Below are positions 11,835 to 22,975 of a stretch of DNA of 64,000 bases, in pieces. How positions within the stretch are numbered: position 1 is the first letter of the stretch; every line of letters starts with the position of its first letter. The notes under the pieces were generated by a model. That model did not search any database. It worked only from the letters and a program-made list of their open reading frames with translations, and was not told where the DNA came from. Location: NCBI GenBank assembly GCA_037176845.1, contig JAYKXP010000051.1, positions 1 through 64,000 of the forward strand, read 5' to 3'. Source of the DNA: Paramarasmius palmivorus (lineage: Eukaryota; Basidiomycota; Agaricomycetes; Agaricales; Marasmiaceae). The position numbers were made by a program, and so were the translations under genes.

Positions 11835-12475
11835 CTTCTGTGCCTAAAGCGTTAAACACGTTTTCAGTTCGGCGATTTATCGTCAAGGAAGAAAATATTC
11901 AAGCTCAAGCTTCAAGTCCTCGAAGAATTCAAACCCCAAGTCACAACTCAGCGCCAGCCTCAACCGCCATTCCCCAGCCTGAACATCACGATGAAAACCT
12001 CGACAAGCTACGCCTCCGCTGAGGCAACTATGATTCCACATTCTCAACGAACGGATAGAAATGGCAGCTGAGCTTTAAGGAGCCTAGTACGTCCCTGCAT
12101 TTCCTGTTACATCCACTAGCTAACACATACAGCAGCATGCGGATCGTATACTCCATCTACACTTCCAACATCCCCACCCCACAAGTGACGGAGACAGAAG
12201 CCGAGGCGCGAACAGGAAGAACGAGAGGATCGATACCATGTTGGGCAAAGCGCAGTCCAACGAGATACCTCAGCTTCTCGAGTATATCCATACGCACTGA
12301 AGGGACGCGAGCCAGGAAGGTGGAGAAGGGGAGGCGGCGGGGGCAAAGGGGCATGGTAGGAAGCAAAAGCCGAGGAAGGAGAGCCGTTGTTGTAGGAATA
12401 TGCCAGACTGGCAATGGGAAGGAGGAAGACTGGATGGGTGAAAAAGTTTTTGGGCGGATCGTTCTGGGTCCCAAG
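11835..12475 (+). pseudogene. tandem decayed copy of the preceding mitochondrial-type gene
   Basis: Directly downstream of the intact gene. Segments align by eye: AAACACGTTTTCAGTTCGG (parent GACGTGTTTTTAGTTCGG), ATGATTCCACATTCTC (parent ATGATCCTACATTCTC), the donor TAGTACGTCCCTGC, and a 3' part reading LGKAQSNEIPQLLE near 12240. Stops and frameshifts interrupt it, and the N-terminal presequence region is missing. Confidence 0.75.
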
Positions 12476-12681
12476 TACCAACATGAGAATGCGTATACGG
12501 ACAGTAAATATACCATACGCGTAATTACACGTTTATTTAGCTGCAAGTTGACATGTGACTGTGACCCGACGCGTTTTTATGGGTTGGGGAGGCAGTGTTG
12601 TGCCTACAGCATCTGGCTTGATGACACCACCTCTCTTTCCTTCCTTCCTCCATCACACCCCGGCCCTATTGAACGTTCAAC

Positions 12682-13978
12682 ATGAGCCTCCAAAACGTCC
12701 CACACAGCGTCCTTAATGGCAACACATTGAATGACTTTCACGAAACAGACATTACCTTTAACGATTGGCTGCCTTATCTTCAATTTATCAATGATGTACC
12801 TACAGTGTATGGCAAGGTAAGCCTTAGTCCCATGCAAGGCATTCTGCGATAGGCTGATTGGAGAGGGGTTCAGTTTCGAGAAGTCATGCTTGTAGATGTG
12901 ATAGTGGTAAAGGAACTCTATTCAGTCAGGCTGGATACAACCCGCGGGCGTGTAACTGCATGCACAGCGATGTTTTTCTCTGAAGAATCCAAATTCACTG
13001 TTCTTAGATACCCCATAGACGCTCATGACATTTGGGAGAAAGATTTCCAGAGATGGTCGCAGAATAGGTGATTCATACATACCTCTCCATATTAAAGACC
13101 GTGCCACTAGAATGACGAGTCAACAGGGACCCAACATCTCCTCAATTATGGGGAATAAACTTTCGTTCGTCCGTACGGATGTTAATCTTTCATGGTGAGC
13201 GTTTTGCTAGCAATGTCCCAGGCTTGTCGAATAATCCCTCATAGATTTATCCTGGGAACAAAAGATACACGGATTCTCGAATCTCGCCGACACGGTCATG
13301 CATTTCTTCGGGGATCAGCCGTACCAGGCAGAATTCGAAACGCAGAATGTATCATCTTCCAGCTCACATGATATTCCTGGAACCGTTCTATCTACTCCCA
13401 CCTCCAACCTTGTATTAGAAATCTCCCCTCATCCAGAGGTCCAAGTGCCTCTCGCAGTGTCCGTGGATCCTCTGCACGACCATGGAGAACGTGAAGTGAT
13501 CACAAACCACATTTATCAAACCCAATACAGCTACTACACCACACACAACCACGGGAATCATAATGTCACCAATAACGGGTCCACTTCTGTTGTACAAAGC
13601 GCTACTACGGTGTCGATCCAAGCCAGCACAACTAGACAGCGTTCTGTCCTCACCAGGAGGCGTCAAAGAACGCGCTCGAACCTGGGCAGGGTTCACATAC
13701 GACGAACGCTTCCGAATACACGACGACGATGGCTTCGTTCGCTACCTTCACCGAAGGATCTCTTGATCATCGGACTCACCGCCACCCACCTCTTTAGACG
13801 CGACGACCTCAGGCTCGATACCTATCTTCGAAGGAGGCATGCAGGCCGTCGGAAACCAGTAGAATCATCGGTGGAATGTCATACCATTCGCGTATGCTCA
13901 ACCAGCGTTACCAATACCTTTATCCCTGTTTGCGCCTTTCCTAGTTCGGCTAAAGACGTCGACGTCGACGTCGATTAG
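12682..13978 (+). CDS. P7: divergent plus-strand member of the P family with a different C-terminal half
   Basis: Exons 12682-12816, 12874-13067, 13127-13194 and 13245-13978 sum to 1131 nt (376 residues). Exon 2 reads FREVMLVDVIVVKELYSVRL, then SKFTVLRYPIDAHDIWEKDF. Exon 3 is again exactly 68 nt and reads DPTSPQLWGINF, then VRMLIFHGD. Exon order, phases and this length match P1-P6. The N-terminus lacks the clean GGxFxNV module, and the long P-type exon 5 is absent. Exon 4 instead encodes an Asn/His/Tyr-rich stretch (YYTTHNHGNHNVTNNG, about residue 210) followed by an Arg-rich region. In the other forward frame the DNA at about 13650-13765 reads KERARTWAGFTYDERFRIHD, which looks more protein-like, so a frameshift or unseen intron there is possible. 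Confidence 0.6.
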
Positions 13979-14700
13979 CCACGGCTGGGAGATAGCGGTA
14001 TGGGACGGAGGCTGTCTCTAGCTTTACTATACCCCACTCCCTCTCGATTGAGCAGCGGTATTAGGAGTATGATCACTGCCTTATACACGGCGAGCCGAAT
14101 TGGTTCGACAGCGTGTTTGAGCCTGTGATACCGCGGAGGTACGGGTGCTGGGGATACGAGGGGTATTTGGCTGCTAGATCTGGGACGTAGGATGAAAGAG
14201 CATGGGATATCCGAGCCTTCCTCAGGCATCAAGATCCGACGAATGCAGGGTTTGCGTGCAGGAGTCGTTTGGGCCGGAGAGGATTGTGACGACGAGTCTT
14301 GGGCCGGGGCTGGGGCCGATGATGGCGTATGGAGGTGGAGTCTGGAAGGTCACCAAGAGTAGGAAATCTGGTGATGCAGTATCCGCCTCAACCGACGATA
14401 CATTCGTAGTATTCCTCTCCGCAGCAATAAGTCGTCAGGGAATATCAGGGACGTTTACAGGTTTTTGAGGTTGTTTGCTATATTTTTATACATATTTCGC
14501 TATTTGGGTGTTATTCTCGTACCCCCTTGCCCTTCGTTTTTCGGCTTCGTTTTCCGACTCTCCCATCACCTACGATACTTTACATCCCCATATCCCTTTA
14601 CTACGGACGGATGAATCTGGATGGAAACGAAATCGGACTTTCATTACGATCATGAATGTGATATTCAATGTAAACGGACTAGAGACATAGAGTATAGCAT
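13979..14700. other. gene-poor stretch after P7
   Basis: No convincing gene. One forward frame keeps protein-like patches (LLDLGRRMKEHGISEPSSG near 14180, GLRAGVVWAGEDCDDESW near 14260) interrupted by stops, so this is probably the remains of a plus-strand gene that may once have continued from the alternative frame inside P7. I do not recognise it. Confidence 0.3.
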
Positions 14701-14849
14701 CTAGACCTTGCCTCTAGTAGGCGGTACGATGAACTATGGTGTCGAAACTTCAACGTCAACGCGGCGTTTCTTTCTTCTGCAGGTCCTTCCTCTGATGCGT
14801 TATAGTCCATTTGAACCTTTCTCCAGACCCGGCTACTTCACCCTACATC

Positions 14850-15700
14850 TTCTCCAACCCGGCCTTGATGTCTACTTTGACTGCCTTGTTCTTAATCTTG
14901 CTCAAGAACAGCGCAAACTTTGCTGCCCGACCGGGATCAGTAATATCCCATTCCAGTTGGTATCTGCCATATAGACCATCGTACAATACCTACAAAGGTC
15001 TCAGCGACAGTCACCGAATAAACAAAACCGAACTTACCGATATACCACCAACGGCTTTGTGATTCTCTGGTGCTATACTCCAGGCGCAAAGCAGTTGGTC
15101 CTTGAAGCTTGAAGCCTTGAGTGGCGATAGCAAGTACGGGGAATTGGTATCTCCCGAGCGAAGCTAGATACCAGGTAGAATTGAGCCCAGTTCATTCCAG
15201 CGAGAATGTTATCCACGATGGCGCAGTATGTTTCGGCGAGCATGATCGGCCCACGAGTAGATTTCAGCTAACCTCCGAGGTATCACCAGCAGCAGCGTTC
15301 AAACTAAGGGATATTTCCTCCAGCCTGGGCCTCTCTTTCGCTCGGAATGCCGAAGAGCGTGCTGTAAGAAAAGGCATCAGCTGGTCGAGTTCGATAAGGG
15401 TCAAGCTTGGGGGTTACCTCAATCGCCGGAATCCTGACCTCGACGCATTGATGAAGTAGCTTTTGAAGCGGTGCGGTTTTTATCGGCGTGAAGGGGTTTA
15501 CAGGCCAGAATATATAATGCGTGAGCCAACGCGATCCTGAGCCAGTCGGCGGGATTTTGAGTAGACTTGAAAAGGGTTTCGGTAAACGCGGAAGTTGGGG
15601 GGCGTATAGTTTTCGATGATATGAGGTTGTTCAAAACCAGCTGGAACGGCATGCATCGGGAGTAGGCAGGTATGTTGCAATTAGGTGTCATGATGAAGAG
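14850..15700 (-). pseudogene. unrecognised multi-exon gene or gene remnant
   Basis: Minus-strand patches look coding and are joined by plausible introns. About 15500-15300 reads LHQCVEVRIPAIEVTPKLDP and SYSTLFGIPSERERPRLEE. About 15120-15050 reads ASSFKDQLLCAWSIAPENHK. After a 48-bp GTAAGT...TTTGTAG intron, 14993-14850 reads VLYDGLYGRYQLEWDITDPG, ending in VDIKAGLEKM before a stop. Upstream reading frames are interrupted, so I cannot assemble an intact gene. No family recognised. Confidence 0.4.
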
Positions 15701-15711
15701 TCGTCTTCGGG

Positions 15712-16796
15712 TTGTCTTTCAACTCACGTTCCACCCCTACTAGCTCCATTTTATACATCTGCTTCACATCTTCCTTCTCTCTCAATCATCACCAATCTAC
15801 CACAACCCTCACGCCAATCCGCGCCATCGAATGTCTTTTTGGTTCCATCGCCGACTGTGCTCCGCCCAAGACAAACACATCACTGAAAAAACTCCTGCCA
15901 CTGGTTCGGTTCCGTGATTTGGAGAGTATCAGACGCATTTTTGGCTCGGGATTGTGGTCGAATCGAATGAGAGTGTGAAGACGGACAAGACGGATGAATC
16001 AAAGGGAAGAAAGACATCAAAAAGATATGGGTCACATCGATGCTAGGCTAAGGGAAAGCGGCAATGACACCATTCTAGATTCTGGACGACTTCCAGCCTC
16101 TCGTGCTCTTTCACAGGTGCGACTATAACCCCACATCCTCAACAGAGGGTCCTAGAAATGACTTGAGCCTACGCAGTGTACGTCCCTGCCTTTTGCTATC
16201 CTATAAAATTCAAAACTAACTACAAACGTACAGCAGCTACTTCCCAATCCTCTTCCTCGATCCCAAGATACATTTCTGCACGCGCAAACTGCGCTTTCGT
16301 CTGCTGTCATGGATTCGCGCCCAAAGATGGGATGGCCGAGGGCCCAGTGGAGGCCAAACTCGCAAGGAACTGAAGGCAAGAAAGGGTTTTGCATTCACCG
16401 TTGTTCAAGAGGCGAAAGAGGCGCGACTGTGACTGGAGAAGGTAGAGGCATAACCGGAACCTGCGTCCCGACTCCCAAACTCAAGTCGAAGTAATGCCTG
16501 AATTCGTACCAACAACTCCAATTCTTGCAGCCGGATCAACGACCATGAAAACAGCACCCGAATCCCAACCTGAAGTCGTATCGTCAAAACCAACGGCAGA
16601 ACGAAAAATCCTGGTCCGAGAACCTGAAAAGAGACCGACCCGCGCTAGGCAAGGCCCAAATAATTGCCGTCTCAGCTCCCCAAGTCAATACGTACGCAAA
16701 GGGAAACTGAGCAAGCGAGGAAACAGCAGAAGAAGGAAAGGTCGTTATTGGAAGAGGAAGGGGGTGCTGGGTTGGAGTTATAGCAGGCAGTTCTAG
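15712..16796 (+). pseudogene. decayed copy of the mitochondrial-type gene
   Basis: It follows both exons of the 10296-11622 gene: SSILYICFTSSFSLNHHQS and IECLFGSIADC, then VRFRDLESIRRIFGSGL (parent VRFRDSESVGRVFSSGL), a donor at GTGTACGTCCC near 16178, and a second exon with KYISARANCAFV near 16260 and AEFVPTTP-like and REPEKRPTRAR patches. It carries frameshifts and internal deletions and lacks the presequence. It ends about 315 bp from the stop of P3, tail-to-tail. Confidence 0.85.
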
Positions 16797-17111
16797 GATC
16801 CCCGAGGCGTTGGCTTTAGGGTACTTTGTGATAACACTGTTACGCCCAATCAGACCAGGTTCGACATCTTCCAGTGTCGATGTACCTCCAAGACGGGTTG
16901 GTGAGGAATCGGGGGCTCCGAGTCGAGCAGCCAGCAAGCAGCGCGCGTCTTTCCCCTTGACCATTAATGCTGCCAGCAACGTATCGGAAGTGGCATAAGA
17001 CTGAATACGAGGAACGAGATACAGAAATGCGAATACCATAGCTTCTTTAAAAGTACAGCAAAGAGGAATCGACACCTAAAACCCGAAACAAAACCCTGTC
17101 CATCTGGGTCC

Positions 17112-19100
17112 TCAAAACCCGAAGGCGCTAATCCCAGACCCCGGAACAGCTTCCCACCATGAGCTCGATTTTTCTTCTGGAGAATCAAGGAGGTTAATAC
17201 ACCGAACAGCGAGAGGGGAACGCACATGCCTCACCTTTTGGCCTAAGGATCTCGAGCTCAGGCTCCCCGATGTGTCGTGCAAAGTCGGCGGTGGTAGGGT
17301 CAAACCCATGGTCGACCTGCCAGTCATAAAGGGCAGTGTAGACGGAAGAAGGCCAGGATACAAGGTCAAAAAAGGAGATGTCTGTAACCAATCTCGGGAC
17401 ACCCCATTGCTCAGCTTCATCTTCTGTCATCTTGGGTTGACCATTCTCCTCCAAGGACCAAAAGTGAAAGCGCCCTTCTATCCATGAGATAATTTCAGAC
17501 ATCGTCATTGGTGGTGGATAGAGGAATAGGTAGATGGGTGGGGGAACTTCGCCGTCACAGAGCTTGAAAAAGCAAGCAAGACCGTCATATTCTCTTGGGC
17601 TTTCTGATACTAGCTCTAGCTCTGGTTCGATCACTGTCAACCGAGAAGAAAAGTAGTGAGCATTTGGTAATGCATGATGAAGCAAGACCATACGAAAGTA
17701 ATCTTCAGTCTTTCCATCCTCCATACAACGCAGAAATTGCGATAACCAGGACTGCCTCCGGGAGATTTGGATGTTAAGGTCGGGGTGGACATAAATGTCG
17801 ACTCCATATATTGTGAAACTGAGGTTAACATATCAGTAAAACTATTACAACTGCATCAAAAGTCACCCCAAGATGCTCACCGTGTCAACTCGCCGACTGG
17901 TGTTTCATCGACCAGCTCATCCGACGACCACCACCGCATAGCTTCCTGCGGCCACCTCGCAACGGCATCCAGCGAAGTTGAGTAGACAGTATCAAAACGC
18001 AGTCCAAGAAGAGAGCTGCGCAGCTGTTCGTACGGTATCCCAGGAAAGAAAGATTGTAGTTTGCGCTGTTCTGCCTGCAATACTTTGGTGCTGGTGGTTG
18101 GGTGAAGAAAGGAATTACACTTGTGGGATTCGCTGAACCATGATGCCGCAGATATGAGAGCTTTGTGCAATTCTTTGGAGTTGAATTGCCGAAAAAATCT
18201 GGAGACAGTGTCGACATTGAGCATGTCTTTGGTGGAAGGGACGGTGATGGCAGACTTCTCAGTATCCCATACAGTATATTGAGGTCCTGAGGGTCCCGCA
18301 CGAAAAACCCCTTTGCTGGTGTCCATCCAGATACTATTGACAGTGCATCCCATTTGCCTCTGCTCAGCAAAAGCGTAAGTACTATCGCTTTTCAAGACGC
18401 AAGTTTATCCTAACCATCAATTGTACGACAAAGAGATTCGTGAATATAGACTCTGTATAAAGATGAGCCATTGGGATCAAGTCTAGAAACGGTCATTGGT
18501 CAAACACCTCTGCTCCGTACCCGTAAAACGAGGCTCACCGTGATGGAAGATCAACATAGGAACTTCAGAATGATTGATTCCATACAGTAACCATGAGTTT
18601 GGGTTCCTGTTCTCTGAGTAAATGTGTTTCTTATGTGAATGAAAGAGAAGAGGCACCTATCGCGCGAAAATTTCCAGAAATCTTCTTCCCAAACTTCATG
18701 AGCGTGTTCACCTTCGTATTCAACCGCAGTAAACTTGGGCTGTTGACCAAATAGGTTGATACTGTATATCTTTTGTTGGACTTTGCCAGTGCGGGATTGA
18801 TATTTGCCGTTTTTCCATTTACCCTCAAAGATATCCGTCGAGTAGATCTCCTTGAGAGTTATAACGTGGCCACGCTTCACGTATTCAAACTGAAGACAAA
18901 GTGGTGAGTCTAAAGAGCTTCATTCTATATGATGGTAGACGTACCTCGTCATATTCCGTACGTTGGTTAGCAATCTCGCCGTTCAAGTAGTGTAGAGTAT
19001 CGACATTGAGCGTCGTGTTGTTAATTTGATCACCACGAACATTGTTGAATGTTGGTTTGCCCTTGATAGTGAAGCGCCTCGAGTTCTTGAAGAAACTCAT
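17112..19100 (-). CDS. P3: copy 3 of the tandem paralogue family
   Basis: Complete eight-exon gene: 18945-19100, 18657-18889, 18539-18606, 18415-18482, 17881-18359, 17694-17818, 17235-17633, 17112-17176. The total is 1593 nt (530 residues). Start MSFFKNSRRF; module FTIKGKPTFNNVRGDQIN; then KFTAVEYEGEHAHEVWEEDF and MLIFHHDLIP; central exon with RFFRQFNSKELHKALISAA and VYSTSLDAVARWPQEAM; C-terminus SSSWWEAVPGSGISAFGF. An in-frame stop lies in the sequence between exons 4 and 5, so that intron must be spliced. Its 5' end lies only 407 bp from the 3' end of P4, a simple head-to-tail tandem. Confidence 0.9.
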
Positions 19101-19507
19101 GTCTTGTGGGAGCAAAGTGGGGGAGAACAAAAGTGTTCAAGATGTATATGAGGTATAGAAGTCCAGGATACACCAGCGATACAAGATGTCGGCTGTGTCG
19201 TGTACATTTTGGTGTCAGTTCTTGTACAGGCCGTGGAGATTAATGGGCTGAGCATTGGATTTGGACGACGTGGTTGAACTGAAAGAAGAGGTTGCGCGTG
19301 CTCTTGGCACAGCTCACGCGTTCACACATTCACGCCCCAACGGGCCAACCTAGAAAAGACGTTGGGAACAACACAATACAAGTAACGACATACGACATAA
19401 AAAACTACGACTAGTACCCATCACGATGTTTTACAGTAAGCAAGTATCCATAATACCCAGGAATTGAATTCAATCCAGGTAACAAAAGACTGTTTTTGTT
19501 CTCCGAG
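19101..19507. other. spacer between P3 and P4
   Basis: About 400 bp holding the P3 promoter and 5' leader and the P4 3' region. Just before the P3 ATG there is a leader like those of P1, P2 and P5; on the coding strand they read roughly TGAACACTTTTGTTCTCCCC. No gene seen. Confidence 0.4.
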
Positions 19508-21476
19508 TCAGAATCCAAAAGCGCTAATCCCTGATCCCGGAACGGCTTCCCACCACGAACTTGATTTCTGTTCTGTGGAATCAAGGTGGTTAACACACCG
19601 AAGAACGGGAAGGGACTGTATATGCCTCACTTTTTGGTCTGAGGATCTCGAGTTCTGGCAAGTCTAGGTGACGTGCAAAATCGGCAGTGTTTGGGTCAAA
19701 CCCATGGGCGATTTGCCAGTCGTAGAGGGTGGTGTAGATAGAGGGGTCCCAGGATATGAGAGCGATATAACGGATTTCTGGAATCAGTCTTGGAACACCC
19801 CATTGCTCGAGCTCATCTTCCGTCATCTCGGATTGACCATTCTCGTCCAGCGACCAAAAGTGAGTGCGCCCTTCTGTCCATGGGATGAGTTCGGATATCG
19901 TCATTGGTGTTGGTGGATAGAGGAATAGGTAGATAGGTGGAGGAATTTCGCTTTCACAGAGCTTGAAAAAGCAAGCAAGACCTTCATATTCTCTTGGGCT
20001 TACTGATTCCAGCCTTAGCAATAGTTCGATGACTGTCAACCAAAAGGACAATTGCTGAGTGTTTGGTAGTGCATGATGAAGCAAGAGCATACAAAAGTAA
20101 TCTTCAGTTTTTCCTTCTTCCATACAACGCGGAAACTGCGATAACCAAGACCTTTGTCGGCGTAGACCGAATGATCCATAAACACAGATTTCATCCCCAT
20201 ACATTGAAAAACTGAGGTAAAAGAATCACTAAACCATTCCAAGTTCATTAACAGTCGCCCAAAACGCTCACCGTGTCATTTCAGCGACTAATGTTCCATC
20301 GACTAGCCCAGGTGGCAACTCCCACCACCATTGCATAGCTTCCTGCGGCCACCTGGCAACAGCATCCAGCGAACTTGAATAGACAGTATTAAGATGCAGT
20401 CCAAGCAGGGAGCTGCGCAGCTCTTCATACGACAAACTCGGAAAGAAGGATTGTAGGTCGAGCTGCTCTTCTTCCAATGCTTCGGGGCTGGGGTTTGGGC
20501 GAAGGAGGTGATAACAGCTATGGGATTTGGGGGAAAATATGGCCGCAGTTATGAGAGCTTGGTGCAACTCTTTGGAGTCGAATTGCCGAAAAAAACTGAA
20601 GACAGTATCGGCATTGAGCATATCTGTGGTGGAAGGAACGATAATGGTTTTGTCGTGGCGAATCGCGTTTGACAGATGTTGACGAGGTCCTGAGGGCCCT
20701 GTACAAAAAGCGCCTTTGCTGGTATCCATCCATATTCGCTCTTCAGAACAATCCATTTGCATCTGCTCGGAAAAGTATGAGTATCCCCACTGCCCATGAA
20801 GTAACTTCAGCCTGACCTCCAACCAGCAGAAATAAAAATGCATCCACAAGGACTCTCTTTGAAGATGAGCCAATGGGATCAAGTCTGGGAATAGTTACCA
20901 GTCAATACCTTCGGCTTCGTACCTGTAAAACGAGGCTCACCGTGGTGGAAAATTAACATTGGGACTTTGGAATAATTTAGGGCGAAAAGCAGACAAGAGT
21001 TTGTATTCCTGTTAGATATTCAGTAAGTTTGTTTCCCGAGTATGTGGCACTGAGCAGAGTACCTATTCCGCGAACATTGCTGGAAATCTTCTTCCCAGAT
21101 ATTCCGAGCTTCTTTGCCTTCGTATACGAACGCGGTAAACTTGGATCGTCGATCGACCAACTTAACACTGTAGACACTCTTCCGGGATCTGTCCCGAATG
21201 TGTAAGCTATCGCCTTTTCCCCATTTCATCTCAGTGATGTCCATTGAACAGATCTCCTTGAGAGTGATGACATTGCCTCGCTTCACGTATTCAAACTGGA
21301 ATCTCCGTGATAAGGAACGCAAGATTATATTCCAAGATAATAGGTAGGCTCACCTCGTCATATTCTGTACGTTTGGTAGCGATTTCGCCGTTGTAGTGGA
21401 CGTTGATCTGATCCCCACTGACATTGTTGAATGTGGGTTTGCCCTTGACAGTGAAGCGCTTCGAGTTCTTAATCAT
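19508..21476 (-). CDS. P4: copy 4 of the tandem paralogue family
   Basis: Complete eight-exon gene: 21354-21476, 21063-21295, 20941-21008, 20817-20884, 20272-20762, 20093-20211, 19631-20032, 19508-19572. The total is 1569 nt (522 residues). Start MIKNSKRF; the module is FTVKGKPTFNNVSGDQIN and is shortened by about ten residues relative to P3. Then FTAFVYEGKEARNIWEEDF, MLIFHHDLIPLAHL, a central exon with VYSSSLDAVARWPQEAM, WLSQFPRCMEEGKTEDYF, IPPPIYLFLYPPTPM, and the C-terminus SSSWWEAVPGSGISAFGF. The sequence between exons 4 and 5 is open in this copy, so retention would add about 18 residues. A pseudogene fragment begins less than 200 bp upstream, so the promoter may be shortened. Confidence 0.9.
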
Positions 21477-21639
21477 GCTTCGGGAGAGTTGAGAGAGGAC
21501 GTGGAACGGGACGAGATTAAAAGACTTTTAAACAAACGGGCTGAAACCTTGAATTTAGACAGTACAGATGATGAGGTTGAAGAAGAGACGCGGTCGCATG
21601 TGTACCACGGCTTCGGTTCACGCATTCATAGCCTGGCAC

Positions 21640-22620
21640 AAGAGGCTTCTCTCCCAATACCTATCCTCACCAGTATTTCCGCCCATTACCCTCACGCTAA
21701 TCCACACCCTCGAACATCTCTTTGATTCTATCACCAATCTTACTCTCACCTCTGCCCGCACAAGCCATGCAACTCTCGAGTTCGGTTCCACGCCCTCGGA
21801 GAAGCGTCAAACACGGCTTAGCTGGATCTCAATGAAAATTAGAATACGAAGATAGATAAGAAAGGGAAGGGGAAGACAGGCAACGACAAAGGCATCCTCA
21901 AAACCTTCCGCCGCTATTCATTCTACTCGATCAGGGAAGGCGAAATCGGTTGAGACCTCAATGCACTAGGTCTCTTACACAAGGCCAACTACGATTCCAT
22001 ACTTTCAACAGAGGATCCTGGACTGTTGAGCCTACGCAATGTACGTTCCTCCTTTTTACCCTCTTCCTTACGACTACTAAGAACGAAATGCATTGTACAG
22101 TGGTATACGATTCACAAAACATACCACTCCCTAACCTCTTCCGACCCTATACCAAAACACATCTTTCCACGCGCTGCCTGCGCTTTTTCTGCTGGCATGG
22201 TTTCGCACCTGAGGTGACGAGAATCGCTGTGGAAACCCAAGTCGCGAGAATACGTCTACAAGACAAGGAATTCGTCTCTCGAGGAAGTGAAGAAGGTACA
22301 AGTTGAGATGGAACCTGAAGCCGTGCCTGCGTCCCAGGTCGAAGCTACCCCGACAACACCTGAACTCGCATCGACAACCCCGGAGCCAGAACCAGAGTCA
22401 ACGACCACGGAATCATCATCACAGCTGGAAGAGATGTGAGAAGGAGTATAGGAAGCGTGCGCATGCAAGGAAGTAGAAACAGAAGCAGGAAAGGCCGTTG
22501 TTGGAGGAGGAAGAGAACGCCGGGTTGGGCATCGCTGAGATGAGTGAGGCGAAGGGGAAGGAGGACATGGCGCAGGAGATGAAGGAGGCAAGGAAGGAAG
22601 GGCGAAAATAGCATTGTTAC
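21640..22620 (+). pseudogene. decayed copy of the mitochondrial-type gene
   Basis: Reads LTLIHTLEHLFDSITNLTL (parent LTLIHTLERLFGSITEFTL), then a patch near 21960 corresponding to DLNALGLLHKADYD. The donor follows GTTGAGCCTACGCAAT near 22037, and exon 2 patches include HGFAPEVTRIAVETQVARI and a Lys/Glu-rich end. Frameshifts occur throughout. It lies between P4 (head-to-head) and P5 (tail-to-tail, about 355 bp). Confidence 0.85.
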
Positions 22621-22975
22621 GCGTAATGATGCTACACCAAAGTCAACCCATTTTTCAGCTGGTGAAAAGTCGCCAACAAGACGTCGCACGTCTTTCCCTT
22701 GACCAATGTTCCAACTACCTACACAATCTCATCTCATTTATACTTAGAGACGAGGCAAAGTATTGAAAGCAGTAACGAGATACAGTACCGTTTTCCAAGG
22801 AATGTAAAGGCCTCACTGGCGGCGCCCAAACGTTGGCAACAGCGAGAAAGTATGGTCCAAATTCTTCGAATACATTCTCTATCAAACTGAGAATAGACAG
22901 GAGACACTGAAGAACTTGATCTGTAAGGTCGACACGAAGTGCGTCGCCTGGAACTTGGCCTTTCCTTCTGCATCT

